From the NCBI GenBank assembly GCA_016801845.1, contig CM028910.1, positions 15,220,629-15,284,628 of the forward strand: a stretch of 64,000 nt of DNA, in the 5' to 3' direction. This stretch comes from Polydactylus sextarius (lineage: Eukaryota > Chordata > Actinopteri > Polynemidae). This document shows, piece by piece, positions 1 through 13,717 of the stretch (its first letter is position 1; each line of letters starts with the position of its first letter). Under the pieces are notes generated by a model. The model was not told the origin of the DNA and made no database searches. It saw only the letters and a program-made list of their open reading frames with translations. The translations under genes and the position numbers were made by a program.

Positions 1-174
1 TTATCAACAGCCTTCATCCATGATCGCTCATATCTTCCCGGAGGACCAAACACATGCTTTCTCCACTTCGACGCTGAGACGCCTGGTTCCTGGAGCAAAT
101 TAATTCCCAGTTGGAGAATGACTGTTATGAATGGGTTGGCCGAGAGAGATGGATGGGCTACCCATTCTTCTGCA
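1..174 (-). other. Possible partial exon at left edge (unidentified)
   Basis: This stretch is more GC-rich than its surroundings. On the minus strand a frame stays open from a weak acceptor-like CTTTGCAG near 173 to the window edge, giving roughly 57 residues that include FGPPGRYERSW. A plus-strand frame is also open from position 1 to about 297, so openness alone does not prove coding. I recognise no family in either reading. The putative minus-strand promoter near 6.5-7.1 kb could belong to the same transcription unit, but nothing in the sequence links them. It may equally be non-coding. Confidence 0.22.
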
Positions 175-743
175 AAGCCCTATGCTCCCAGTAACAAAGA
201 TGCTGGGGCTTGTCCTACTTTTGTGGGAGGAAAAATGTGGCTTTGTACAGTAGCTCAGGGGACTTTCCATGTGGGGCTGGGAGGGCTGCCGTGTTAACAG
301 AGTTGGAGCAGAAAAACACCCAAAGGAAATCAACCAACAGAGGAAAAGATGTAGAGCTGTGAAGTTGTGAATTTAGGTGCTTCACATTGATTATATCCTT
401 TTTCAGATAGAGGCTTCTTGTTTGACAAAGCCTGCTACACACTGTTGACATTTGGTGTGTGAATGTGTGCGTGAGTCAGTAGTTCAGGCCAAGACGGTCC
501 CACGATATACGGTGTGAGACTCATAACGTTGGGTAAACTGCTTCTCCGCTCTGGTGTAGGCATCACTATCACCTTCAGTGTCAAAACTCAAAACTGCACA
601 TTTATTGACCATGAAATAGGTGCAATGACAGGTGCAATGAATTTGTCATGAGATGCAAACCAGGACAACAATTCACCCCATATGTGGTGAATGTTCAGTA
701 CATCTTATATTTCTTAGATATTAACTGCTTGTTAGATATTAAT

Positions 744-774
<31 letters not shown>

Positions 775-2694
775 CTAAAAAGACATTTGCACAGTTGCTT
801 AATCATGATGTTTTCTCACCACCTATTAGTGTATGTGAGTGTGGCATTTGTGAGATTGCAAAATACATTTTTGCACTTGTCTACATCAACATCTTGTCTT
901 TTTTTCCGGCTCATTTAACACTACCATCAGAGCTGTTGTGCCAGTGGTGTGAATCTAGCTGTTAGTTCGTTAACATTTCCCCCAATCACCGTGGAAGTGC
1001 TTTAAGTGCTTTGTTTTTTGACTTTTGAAGCCTCAGCAATACTCATATAGATTTAATGCAGCTCTTGACAATATGTTTCATCCAAACATCTCATTTTCAC
1101 ACAGAAAGACATTAAAATGACATAAGCTCCTATTTACAGACATTTTAGAACTCAAATAAAGCTGCAGTTTCTTTGCAACAGTGAAGATTATTGTAAGGAT
1201 ATGTATATATCTGTGTTCCTCAGATTTTCTCTTCCATCAGAGAAAATCTATAATCTTATTTAAACCTTAATAATCAATATTAAAAAGTCCTTCTGCAGTG
1301 AATTGTTCTAACCTGTGGGTTACAATAGCCAATAATCTCATCATTTCAATCCCATGATAGCTCTGGATTTGATCTGTGTTAAATCAGGACGTTAAACTTA
1401 GATTAAGATTCTCAATGTAATTAATAAAAGGTCTCACACACATGCCTGTACACATTGATAAAATCCTACTGTCAATAAATATGAAATAATAAATATTAAT
1501 TCTTCATTAAAGAAATGATGTAATTAAGGAACTTGAATGCACCGCTTCCTCCTCCCATCCTCATCCTAACCCATCCTCTTTTACATCATTCACACCTGCA
1601 TGTGTCCCTTATGTTCAGTTTTTCACTTTTAATCATTTAGCAGGGTTGATGGGTGTTCATAGAGCACACTGACAGCGAATGACAAAGTTACCAAATTTCC
1701 ATGCTATGTGGTTAAGAACCAACAACCCCCGTCTTCTCAATCAGCTTATGGGAAAAGTGCTGCTGATGTATGCTTGAATCCCCCTTAGTCTGTTTCCAGC
1801 TCGCTTTACGAGCTCCACAAGCTGCTCGGGGCCTCTCTACAGTCTTAACTATGCAACCAGGGAGAAGGAGAGATTTCCATTATGCCTCCCCACCGTCACC
1901 AGTGAGTGAGGACTGGATGCCAACCACTTTAGTAAACACATCGGCACAGTGCAAAGCCTTCAAGCTGTTTATCTAGTCTCCTCAGAAAACTTTGCTGAAA
2001 AAACACAGACAACAGACATTTTTACTGTATCTTTTAACATGTCTCGTCTTTCATACATACATGACAGTCTACAGTGCCTGTGACTGGAGAAAGCTCTTAC
2101 TAGTTAATGACAAGTCAACAGCTTTGGGAAAGCTTTGATGTGACATGAATACTCAGAAAGACACAATCTCATCATTTCAATCTCATCACAGCTCTGGGGT
2201 TTTTTAGTGTTAAAGGAGAATACTATATGTGGATTAGATTTTCAAACTAAATGACAAATTTGAAATGTTATCCACTTTAGGGAGATTTTGTTACAGTCGG
2301 GTAGTTTTAACAAAAATATTTACCTCCATTACGCTCAATGCCACAGTGAAACGAGTGCACCTTCACTCATGCTGTTTTAAAATCTGTTTCTATTTGCCTC
2401 CTCTCAACAAATTATCTTTTGTTGTGGAAATGCATTTACTTTTTTGTTTGCTTTTTTTTTTGTTAGTTTTTGCTTGTTTCTCACAATTTCCTGAAACAAG
2501 GCTCCAAAATACAGTGACTGATCAATTTTAGTCTCAGCAATGTGTCTGCTACACATCCTCCACAAGGACAGAGCAGTACTGTCTGTGGAGGCTTCGTTCC
2601 AGCCGGATACCACCTGATTTCACTCATTATCCCAGCTCCTGAAATAGTCAGGCCTATTAAATTGGTATTAATCAAGACCATGGTTCATTGAATC
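175..2694. other. Intergenic or intronic stretch, nothing firm
   Basis: AT-rich sequence with no recognisable coding region. It contains a poly(A) run at about 743-766. No repeat family, RNA gene or convincing exon was seen. Confidence 0.5.
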
Positions 2695-2814
2695 AAGGAG
2701 ACTTTAGAACGTCTCTGTGGATAAAAGCCTCCAGGACCCCTCTCTCATGCCAGTAGCTGGCCGTTATGGCCGTGGGAGAAGTCACGAAGAAATCCTTGTA
2801 GTGCAACTGTGAAA
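2695..2814 (-). other. Weak exon-like segment (unidentified)
   Basis: On the minus strand a good polypyrimidine tract plus acceptor (TTTTTTCACAG) ends at 2815. The frame that begins directly at the junction stays open for 37 codons before a stop. A second frame gives 19 codons and a stop. No strong donor follows, so it could be a terminal exon, an untranslated exon, a conserved non-coding element or chance. I recognise no protein family. Confidence 0.18.
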
Positions 2815-5013
2815 AAAGGGAGACACTTTAGCAGATTTAACATCAGTGAATGAGTGCGCAGCTATGATTAATGAATGCTTGCATTGTCTTGTGGGCTGCG
2901 TACTTGCATAGACGCCTGCTGGTGTTGTGATTCTCTGTCACCCCTGCGTGTCAGCTGATTGGCTTGATTGATTACAATGCTGGTTTTTACTGTGTCTGTT
3001 GGCTGATTATTCTGTAGCATCTCTTCATGAGGCTTTCCTCCATTAAACATTACTTAAATTTGCTTTTAGCATTCACTGGAATATTTCAAATCATTAAGAC
3101 TCATAAAATTTTATTTTGCATCTCATATAAAACACATCTGATTATGCTAATCTATCCTCTTGCTCTGTAGTCAGGTGAGGCTATGATGCCTCTTGAGAGA
3201 AAGTATTTTTGGCTGCTATGGGGAGAAACCAAAAATATTATGGGATGCTACAAATATCCACTCCACATTTCAACAGAAGAGGAAACAAGATATACAAAGA
3301 GACACAACAACAAAAAAATTGATTCTGAACAACTCAGCATTTTCTGTATTGTATTTGTGGCCTGTTTACTCATGCAGAGGATGTTAACCTCTAAACAAAT
3401 AATCTTTTACCCAGTGAACCAAACTGTATAAACAAATCAGGAGCTTAATGAAAAGATGGCATGAATGACTGGGATCTTAAGAGACTTGATCTACTTGCGA
3501 TCAACGATATCATCCATCCACAATTTTCCCCGGGGGCAACTAGGAATATGGTAATCAAATTACATAATCGTGTTGTGCTTAACAGAGCAAATATCCAAAG
3601 GACTCGGAGCATCACTTCCATTAAACTGGGATGTCTTTTATACGCACAATACAAGCCCTCCTGTAATTAGATTCACTGTAAACATGAATATGAAAGTAGC
3701 GAAACCACTCGCAACAATTACACTGCAATTTATAATGCCAAAATATTATGAGAAGATGTCACCTGAAGGAAGCAAGACAAACCTTGTCTTATATAGTATC
3801 ACAGCGCGATCATACTGGCTGAAACGGTATCCCCTCTAGCTTTTTCTTTAATGAAGATGAGCAGCCCTGCTGAATCAGTTTGCCTCACAGCATCTTCAGT
3901 TGCAAATCTGCAGAAAGAACAATGAGACTGACATCTACACCTCTAAATTGCTTTTCTTTAACTACATCAATCTTTTCCAACACTTGATACAGTAAAGCGA
4001 TCCTCGACTTGCCAAGATGGAACAACATGCAGTTTATTTCATGCACAATTGCTACAGGATGCTGCTATCACTTTTATATTTTACAATGAAGGGCTACAAT
4101 ATATTTAAAACAAAACAAACAAAAAACATTATTGGAGAGATGAAGACATCAGTGTTGTGTTTGCTGGAAAGCAGCCTCGGTCACGCCAAGCTCTGACATT
4201 ACCCATTACAATCCCAAATGACACCAGCCAATCAGGAAGACAGGAGCTCACGTCTCTCATGAAACCCAGCTCATTCCAAGATATCTGATCCACTCAGAAG
4301 TGTGTCATTGTGTTCATTGTGTGCATATCCACTACACAACTGCACAAAACATGTTAGTGTGTTTGAGGAAATACCTCATACTTCTTCATATGAATCAGTC
4401 AGATCATAGAAAAATAACACAGTTGACAAATCAGAAATACTATTAAAAAGTGACAGATAGTTCATCTTATCTTGTTCCAGCAGCCAACTGCTACCTGAGC
4501 TGTAACAACCATAAGCTGACAAATCTGACGGATGGTTCTATAATAAAGAAGTCTACCTACACCGGAGAAGTCGGTGATTAAGTTCCGTGATTATGTGCAA
4601 TTGATTGATGCAGTGTAAATGTTATATCAAGAAGTGTATACATTATGGGTTTTATTAATAATTCCAAGCTTTGAAGAATGATCTATGCCCCCAAGCTTAT
4701 GTTCAGAGGTCACGTTGACACTATGAAATATGAAAACATTAAGACTTTAGGAGCATAATCAAAATCGTAACCTAAACAAAATGTATGCTAGATGTGGACA
4801 TAGATCGCATTCCTGGACTCTAACTTTAACCTAATAGATTTACATGTTGACCAATCAGGACAGGAAAGTTTTACAAATGCTGTATTTGTGTCTGTAGTTG
4901 TTGTGATGTCACAAACCCCGCCCATTCCCAGTACTAGCAATGCATTAAGTTTCCGATCTCCATCTGACAAAGGTTTGGCTGCTTACTCCCAAATAACTCA
5001 CATCTCCAGTTTC

Positions 5014-5055
<42 letters not shown>

Positions 5056-6505
5056 TTAAACACACATGCCCAGACTCGCATACTTGACTTCAAGGAGAAA
5101 GTGTTGTGGACATCAAGATAAATGCATCAGCTACTCAAGCGAGCGTCACTGCAAAAGATCCATTACCAACAGATAGAGCATCTGCTTTGCATTCACTGGA
5201 CATTTGCTGCTAAATTAGCCCCATATAATGGCTGACAAAGAGCAGTATCTTGTTTCACTTATGATCTAAACAAGGCACCGTGTAATGAGTTGCATGCACG
5301 TGATGAGAAACATAGAAAGTGTCAGGTCATTGAAACATCATGAGATGAAACATGGAAAACTGTGCTTTTTAAAGTTTCATCGTTATATGTCTGTTAAATA
5401 CCATAATGAATAAGTAAAACAGGCTTTTTATTCACCCTTAACTAAAAACTGTAGTAATTCAGACAAGAACTGCTGACCGCCTTTTCATACATTTTCAATG
5501 AATACTGCTGCGTGAGTAATATATCATGAAATATTAAATTTTCGTATTCAATGCCCCCGAGTACTGACTCAGGAATGGTCCTTCATTACATAATCAGCTG
5601 TCTGGTATGTGTCATCCAACTTTATTAAATGCTTTCCATGCATCTAAAAGGGAAATGGTTGAAATCATAAATCACTGAGGAAGCATTACTGCTTTGCTCT
5701 ATGACTTTCCTGTGTTTATGACAATGCACATCACACATGTACTGGTGGAAGCTCTGAGGTGAAGTTATTCTTACTTCATCATCCTGCTATAATTTATTTA
5801 TTTCATTTTATTTGCTTTCTTGTGACAGTTCTCTGTTCTGAGTAGAGTTTCAGTCTCTGACACAAAGTGTCACCTCTATATTATAATTTGATAAAATAGA
5901 AATTGACATCAGGTTGCGTGACGTCACGGTTTGCATAAGCATGCACGCTGAGACACTGATGCAGTGTCAAGGCTGCTCCGCTTTAATCGCGTAGGCTCGC
6001 CTCCTGTTTACATTTGGCATGCACCTGCACGTGCAGGAGGCACGCGCTACAGTAGCTCTGCCTCTGTCTGTTCTCTCAATGAATGTAGGATAATAATATG
6101 GGCTCTGGCTGACTAAGCAGAGTATGTGCGTTCATGGCTCAGTTTAACCAGTTGTAACCCCTGAAGCCCCGCTGTCATTTCAGCTGTAGCCTAATTGATC
6201 AGAGCATCAGTTTGATAAGAGGTCAAACGGAACACATTAAAAACATCATCGGCTACATGTCTCTAATATCAGCAGACAGCTTGTTTGGTCGCAGCAGTCT
6301 AAGATCTCACCTTGCCTCGGACTGAACCGTGATTACCTCATATCCCTTGTGTAAATAATAAAAAAATGCCCTTGACATGAACTAGGTTGCACCTCGAAGT
6401 GCGCTTTGTTCACATCAGTTCATTTGTTCCGTTACTACAAACACAGTTCCGTTTCCATGATGTATGAACAACAAATACATAAATAAAAAAGAAGCTGCCT
6501 TCTTA
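2815..6505. other. Intergenic or intronic stretch with a (TA)n(CA)n microsatellite
   Basis: No coding gene is visible. It contains the TA/CA microsatellite at 5014-5055. A palindromic CRE-type site TGACGTCA lies at 5919-5926, followed by an octamer-like TTTGCATAA. From about 5.9 kb the sequence becomes more CpG-rich toward the putative promoter to its right. Confidence 0.45.
5014..5055. repeat. (TA)n(CA)n compound microsatellite
   Basis: About 24 bases of TA dinucleotides run directly into about 18 bases of CA dinucleotides. Confidence 0.95.
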
Positions 6506-7150
6506 CCTGTAAATGTCCCTGGTACATATTGAGCACACAGTCAGACGCGGATCTCTCCGTCCGTGGATAGACTTCTTCCAGACTCGGAGGGGGCAGAGTG
6601 TCAGACTGGAAGTGTTTTCTTTAAGAGCAGCGGTGGAGTTGGTGTTTGGTCGGGAGGTCCGGAGGAGCAGACAGAACGGAGCTGTCCTCTCCTCAGGTGC
6701 TGAAGCCGACACTTTGCGCTCATCCAGGATTTCACAGCGCGCTGAGACACTGAGGTGCGCCACGCGCAAGAAGAGTGCGACGTCCGACCGCACTTTTAGC
6801 GGATTCTTCACAGTGAGCTGACGCAGGATTTTAATAAGTAGCCTACCGTTTTGGATGTTGTTGAAAGACAACCTTGCGGTTCTTGTGAAGAAAAATAAAA
6901 AAACAAAACAAAATCTCCGCGTTTTAAGTCATCTTCACCCTGAAGACTCCCGCAGTGACGCTCTCCTCTCCCTCTCTCTGTGTCTCTCACCTTTCCTCTG
7001 TCTCCCTCTCTCCTCCTCTCTCCGCTGTGGTCTCAATGTTTTGATTCTCCTCCGGCTTCACTCTCTTCTTATAGTGCGCTCCTCTTCCCTGTTTGCCAAC
7101 TACTCCCTGTAACCCAGCCCTCTGGTGCCTCCTCCTGTGCTGACGTCCTC
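6506..7150 (-). promoter_or_regulatory. CpG-rich promoter and candidate first exon of a minus-strand gene
   Basis: This is the only long CpG-rich island in the left half. Its left end is a consensus splice donor on the minus strand (ACAG followed by GTAAGAAG, boundary near 6506). That is what a 5' untranslated or short coding first exon of a gene running toward lower coordinates would look like. A 122-codon minus-strand frame crosses the island (to 6871) and stops directly after the donor. CpG islands often hold such frames, so I do not call it a protein. A pyrimidine-rich tract (6960-7070) lies upstream. The gene body would lie at 1-6.5 kb and beyond the window. Its identity is unknown. Confidence 0.4.
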
Positions 7151-7836
7151 CACAAGGAGGCACACAAGAACATTTCACTCACAAGTCAGAGTGTGTTTAG
7201 AAAACACAGATATTTTCGAAGTATATAGAGTATATTTCTGCAAGACAACACGTTTATGTAAAATGTAATTTTATCATCACAAATCCTTAGAACGTAGAAA
7301 GTATTGCCTGCTAACACTTTGGTTGATCTCACATTTTAGAATTTCTTAAGATACATTTAAGATATATATATTTTTTTATTCAATTATAATTCATAAAATC
7401 CCAAGTAAATGTTGGGAGCAAACTATGAACAGTGCATAGTTTGTCTGAAAGACCGTGAAATCTGCATGTGCCAATTAGCTCTTGTTCCTATTCTCCAATT
7501 AGTGGAAGTAAAAAAAAATATATAAACAAAAACAAGTCATGTAGTCTCCAGGTAATTAAATAGTAGAACTACAGCGCAAATGAGATTTTTTTTTTAATGT
7601 AAAAACTGTGCTGGTGGTTATTTGTGTCATTCTTTGGCCTAGTTTTGATCTTATCTCTTTAAACGTGACTGTTTCTGTCCAAAATAAAATGATGACATGT
7701 TTATGTCATAATTATGTTTCTCATTATCATTTGTTAAACTTCTCACTTTACTGTAAAGTCTTTTGTTTTGTGTTTCTAATTTGTATTTTTTTATTTTATT
7801 TTTTTTTTTTTTTTTGCACAGTTTGCATGTCCTTGT

Positions 7837-7884
<48 letters not shown>

Positions 7885-10254
7885 TTTTCTTTTTTGGTTG
7901 CTCCAGTTTTTCAATCTTCAGTCTGAAAACATGCAGGTGGATTTTGAATGTGTGATTGTTTCCTCTGTCTTTGACCAAAGACTTGATCAGAACATAACTT
8001 TAACAGAGTATATTTACTCAGTTACTATACATGAATACAATTTTGAGATACTTGTACTAAACATGATCATTTCTGCAATAATTATTATGATAAATTATAA
8101 TTATTATTATTATTATCAGGATAAAATTAATTAATCATTATAATAAAATAATAATTATTATGCAATAAAGTATTATTGCAGAAACTGTCCAACAGTCTAT
8201 AAAAAGATTAAAAGCATTGCCACCAGTACTGCTTACATCATATTGTTTGCATCCATGAATATAACAGTATAAGACTGGCAGGAGTCACTCTGCACAATGT
8301 GCTGATGCTTCAACACTTACTTTCATTTAAATAACATTATTTTTAATGTGACGTTGCTAATTTGAAGTGATTGAAGGACTTCTTCTACCACCACCTTCAT
8401 CACAGCATGTGCTCAGAGGAGCTTTAGCTCATACAAATGCATGAATACATCTGTAATCAACATGGCTTTGTTAATGAGACATAACTACTCTTTGCTATTC
8501 ACACACATGTACATCTATTGTAGTACAGTTAGTCAGTATGCAGCATTATAATGTATTAATGTGCTGCTTTGGTATTTCCCAGTTTGCATTAAATCATAAA
8601 TAGCCTCAGAGGTGGAGTGTTTCATTCTTCCCCTCACTGAATAACAATGTTGTCCATTCACACTTCTTTGGCATTGCCTCTTCTAAATAAAGAAAACACA
8701 TGATATCACAAGTTCACAATATGTTTAGCATATAAGCCTCTCTTCACTGCTCCTCATAATGTAGCTGAGAGAGCACAGTGTATCAGGGATTCATTGAAGC
8801 TGATGTTAAGTCCCCCACCATCTGGACATCTACACACTGACTGTCCTAGGTCAGATGTTATAGACTTAGATGAAGCCTGAGAGTAAAATCTGCGTAAGGC
8901 AACGTCTCACTCTGGCAGTTCCAGATGCCAGTGAAGGGAAACTGTCTGTTGCCTGTCAAGAGGCAAAGGATCAGAAATCAGTGAGTCCAGGTTTCTCTTT
9001 GTAAATTGCGTGATCACGCCTGTTCAGAGGACGTGTCTTATTTTAGTCTCTATTTTTATTTATCTGTCACTGTGTTTGCACAGAGACCTGTCAACAATGT
9101 CCCCAATTGACATCAGGAATTTTGGGTGCAAACAAAGTTTATGCATAAGATCTGCATTTTGACAAAAATCTCTTAGTGCAACTTCATTTTTTTTTTGTCT
9201 TTTCCACTGTTTTTATTATATATATATCCCAGTATATCTGAGAAAAAAAAATATGTACGGCAGTTGCCAGTGCCTTGAATGTGTTTCTAAGCAGCAGTAA
9301 CAGCAACCTAAACCTCAAACGCTCAGTGTTATGTATGCCACAACAACAGGCCACACTCGTCCTTCCTCTTCGCCACGTTTTGTTATTCTTCATGCCTCAC
9401 CAGATGAAAACAAATCCAGCCCCCAGGCATGAAAATCAGCATGATCATTAGGCCCTGTGTTTCTGCGTATGCTGCTCACCATGGAGAACACATCTAAATT
9501 TACCAGGCTGTGTATCAATATGTTTCCGTACATCATAAATATTTTCTCCTGCATTTTATCAATGAATAATGATTACACATTCATGCTCATGTGATGGGAA
9601 ATGACAGGTGCGTGAGTGCTGCGCTCTATTTTTAGATTTAATCGGACCCTGGTTCTGTGTTTTTGTTTTTCCTCCCTGAACCATCAATCTCTTTGTCGAC
9701 AGACAAGGAGAATGTAATTAATAGAAAGATGAGGGGAATTATTTTACTTCTCAGTACAAGGGACCAGGCAGCCAAACATGGGCAAAGACAAATTATTTCA
9801 GTCAGAGCCATGAGTTGTATGTTTCGTATTATTCTACAAGGGCTCTGTGACCTTTACAAAGCAAGAATCTATTTTTGGTTGCTTGAAGTAGAGATTCAAA
9901 AACATGTTTATCCCTGTGATAGAGAAAGTTTGAATTTAACAGGTGTAAAAGTGTCAAACATGTCACATGACAATGACAGAGTTCAGCACTGAAAGTGATA
10001 TAAGAAGAAATAAGGACAACAAACATTCAGCTTTTGCACACACATCAATTCTGAAATGCCATGTTGGGAAAAACGGGAATTCATCTAATAAACAAGAAAT
10101 GCACTGAACCTTTAAAAACAATTCAGTTTACTCAGCTGCTATTTTCCTCTAAACACCTTAAATTCTTTCTTCTCTTGGCTTGTGGATTTCAGCTGCAACG
10201 TGTATAATAAAATAGAAGTAAATCAAAACCATTTAAACAAATTACAGCAAATGC
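7151..10254. other. Gene-poor stretch with simple repeats
   Basis: AT-rich sequence with no coding signal. It includes a poly(T) tract (about 7797-7815), a (TG)n microsatellite (7834-7880) and an (ATT)n-like patch (about 8085-8120). The ORFs crossing the TG array are products of the repeat. Confidence 0.5.
7834..7880. repeat. (TG)n microsatellite
   Basis: Nearly uninterrupted TG dinucleotides over about 46 bases, with single TATG interruptions at each end. Confidence 0.95.
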
Positions 10255-10530
10255 CATTTGCAGGGTCTTTCTGTGTGGAGTTTGCATGTTCTCACCGTGT
10301 CTGCGTGAAAGCGCCAAAAACATTCAACACTGGTGATAGGTGAGCATACTAAACTGCCCGTAGTTGTAGATGTGAGTGTGAATGCTTGCTCATTTATAAG
10401 TGTTGTTCGTCTATATGACCATCCAGGGTGTACCCTGCCTTTGCCCGTAAGCTGCTGGGATAGGCTCCAGTCCCCCCCTGACCCCGAATATAGGATAAAG
10501 GGGTAGAAAATAGATGGATGGCTATTTGCA
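10255..10530 (+). repeat. Dispersed teleost repeat, copy 1
   Basis: It contains the familiar fish-repeat phrases 'GTGGAGTTTGCATGTTCTC', 'CCAGGGTGTACCCTGCCT' and 'GGGATAGGCTCCAG', and ends in a short ATGGATGG tail. The same unit occurs inverted at 12140-12480 and truncated at 25243-25388. The tail resembles LINE 3' ends of the RTE/Rex type, but I cannot assign the family with certainty. Confidence 0.8.
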
Positions 10531-12139
10531 GATTAAAACCTTGTATCATGCATATATACATATTTTTAGCCACATGAGGAGCACTGGATATGCTGATCTG
10601 TTGGTTGGTCTAACAATTTGCTTCAGAGTAAAATATCTCATCAACTATTTTATTGATTCCCATGAAAGCTGGCTCAGAGATTCATGATCCTCAGAGGATG
10701 AGGTCTGCTAAGTTTGGTGATCCTCTGACTTTTCCAGTCATATTAAACCCAGAATTGTCATTAGCTTACAATTTCCACTTGTCCAGTGCTTAGGTTCAGG
10801 GATTACAGGGATGTTAGTATGGCTGATGTAGTGTGGCTGACTCTTAGTCTTGTTTTAGACTGACTGACAAATGATCTAAAGGATCTCACAGACTCACAGA
10901 TAAGGTCATGAACTACAGTAGAGGCAGATGATTTAGACAACTCTCATTACGAACATGGTGTTTCGCATTGGAACACAGTCTGTCAAGATCATGTCATGGG
11001 TCTTGTCTGTGGTTTCCTATGCGGTGATGGGCTATGGTTTTCCAGGAAAGGGGTCATCTTCCAGGCTCTCTCTTGCATGCACAATCCCCTGGCGTTGCCG
11101 CTATGTCCTTGTAGATCTCCTTGGGTGATGAGCCCTTGAGTCTTGGTAGTGAATGACTGCTCAAAGGCAGACTGTGCTGACTTGTAATTTTCAATAACCT
11201 TAAATAGAATTCCACAAAGTTATTAACATTCTGTATAATCACTCAAAGAGCTGAGCTACATGTGAATATAATGAGAATTGTATAATTCATCTCTTTCTAC
11301 CTTAGGCCATGAACTTATCAATCATCCCTTGTATAAAGAGTAAAGAGGCTTACTGTTCACTGCAGATGGGGTTAAAGCACAGAAGCTCATGTCTCAATAT
11401 GTGGTTATCCTGCTTATTTTAATCTTTTTCACAGCTCATTACAGAGGAGCACATTATCTGTCAACTTGTCTGATAACATTAAAATCACCAAACCTAGCAA
11501 TGTGAGGTTTTCACCCAACAGCAATGAAAACAAGAATACAAGAGTATGTGTGAGCTGTTTTTGCATAAAGACACTCTGGCTTTGTTTAATTACTTTGATG
11601 AGAGAATCACACCTGAAGAGGCACAAGTAGTGTCACTTCAGATAAGTGTTTATGATAATTATAATACGTTTATGATAATTAAAAGACATGGCATACTTGT
11701 CTTGATCAGCAGCTGAAGCAGCAAAGGTATTACAACAAGAACAAAAACATTGTTTTTTGACAGTGTGTTTTTTGTATTAATTGCACTTGTGGTCCTGTCA
11801 TTATTCAAAAATGGATTACAGGTGACAATGTTCATTACAGAAAGCATTTGAATCTAAAAATATGAAGTCCCACAAATATATCAGACCACGTAGAGACCTG
11901 GCTTCAGAGCATTTTACAGTAACATCTGAATATTATGAATAATAAGTTAAGAATAGATACATTTAGGACATTCAGTGAGCCCATAATTAGCTAGCACCAG
12001 ATATTCACTTGACAAATGTATGCAATTAAAAATTAAAATTTCTATTTCATCCCATGCATCATCTATTGGCTTATGTGGCTTTTATACAGCCTTACATGTG
12101 GTTTAGTCCAAGATGAGGTAAAATTCCCCCCAAAATTTA
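10531..12139. other. Gene-poor stretch
   Basis: No gene, RNA or repeat that I can name. Short unrelated ORFs only. Confidence 0.45.
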
Positions 12140-12480
12140 CCATGGCTGAACCATATTCATCTCTCCATCTATTTGTATCTGTATCTGTACCACTTATCCT
12201 GTTAAGGGCTATGAGGGGATGCTGAGACCAGTCCAAATGATGGGGGAAGGCACAGTACATCCTGCAGTGGTCATTTGTCCATCACATGGCCAAAATATAT
12301 AAACAAACAACCACTCATGCTCATATTCACAACTATGGGTAATTTAGAGTGATCAGTTATCATCAGAGGAAACCAATCTAGCCAGAGAAAACACTCAAAG
12401 ACAAGGACACAGGGACAATATGCAAACTCCACACAGAAAGACCCCGGGAGTGAACCCAGAATGTTCATGCTCTCAGGTGA
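12140..12480 (-). repeat. Dispersed teleost repeat, copy 2 (inverted)
   Basis: The reverse complement shows the same order of phrases as the copy at 10255-10530: 'GTGTGGAGTTTGCATATTGTC', then a CTCTAAATTACCCATAG segment, then a GGATAAGTGGTACAG end. It is diverged and lies directly beside a (TA)n microsatellite. Confidence 0.75.
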
Positions 12481-12483
12481 CTA

Positions 12484-12485
<2 letters not shown>

Positions 12486-12519
<34 letters not shown>
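12486..12519. repeat. (TA)n microsatellite
   Basis: Uninterrupted TA dinucleotides directly after the inverted dispersed repeat. Confidence 0.95.
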
Positions 12520-12520
<1 letters not shown>

Positions 12521-13670
12521 GTATAGTGCCTAAGGTACTGATAAATGGTTACTACGCTATTCTCTTCATGAAACACGAAACAACGTAGCATATAGTCGAG
12601 AGCACATGTCAGTTGTACCTCCAAAGTACTGCTCAGCCTGTAACTGCTACTTCTACTAGTGATTTCTAGACAGACAGTTGTTGTCAAACCCACAGCAACA
12701 GGTCACAGACTGTGTCAGGCAAAACAATTCTTTACTTCTGTTCATGTTTGAATGAAAATTACAGTCTCATGTCCTCAGTGCTTTGTTACCGTGGATTTCT
12801 GTGGTGCGATAGAGCGCAATGACGTCATCATTTGGCTTTGTTTGCTTAAGTGGTTTTCCCCTTCACTCAGTGTCACCCTGCAATCTGAAAGCGTTTGTGT
12901 TTTCACAAACAAACCATTTAGAAGAGGTCAGGATTGCTTGTTATGTAGTCATTTAATCCAACCATAAAACAAACAAAAAACAAAACACTGATCTATTCTT
13001 TTTTCAGAATAATATTCAGACGGAGAATCTGTCTTTCTGTTTGCCACAAAACTGACTACTGTACTTCTGATTGGTCACATTGGTCCTTTTTTGTAACAAA
13101 CCAAACACCTGAAAACTCTACGCTCCATCAGTTCACCTCAGAGAAAATGTGATTTATTTTGATTTTACACACTTTGTAACTACCACACTAACATCTAATC
13201 TGCTGTTGGAGGACAAGTCGTTAACAGTGAGCCAACAACACACAGAGCTGAGGAGGAGAATGACGAAAAGTTAATAGAGCAAACAAATGATGTCAAATGA
13301 TCTATAGTGGCAGACACTTTGTACCACTTTACACTCCAGCAGACATGATTCCCTTTAGGCCTCAGTTGTGGCTGGTGTTAAGGAAAACACAATCTTTTTG
13401 GTAAGTGTATTGTGTTATGATAATTATATAAAACTTTCATTTATTTTAGTAATTAATCACTCAACATATTTATTTTAAGAGTCACTATTCTGCATATTTG
13501 TAGTTTACAACAATATCTGATAACTACTATGTTCTAGTCACAGAGCGACACATTATTTATTACATTAAAAAAGAACATAAAGGGCAGCTGAGGCTAATGG
13601 GAGTGTAGTAGTATTTTCTGTTGTGAGATTTTCTGTTGTAAACATTCAATTCAAAGTCATTATTTGTTGC

Positions 13671-13717
<47 letters not shown>

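Noticed and set aside
1..297. Plus-strand partial coding frame of 98 codons at the left edge
   Set aside because: It overlaps an equally open minus-strand frame and resembles no family. Kept only as a weak exon candidate on the minus strand.
7608..8134. Overlapping 115- and 123-codon frames
   Set aside because: Kept open by poly(T) and TG tracts. No domain, splice or promoter support.
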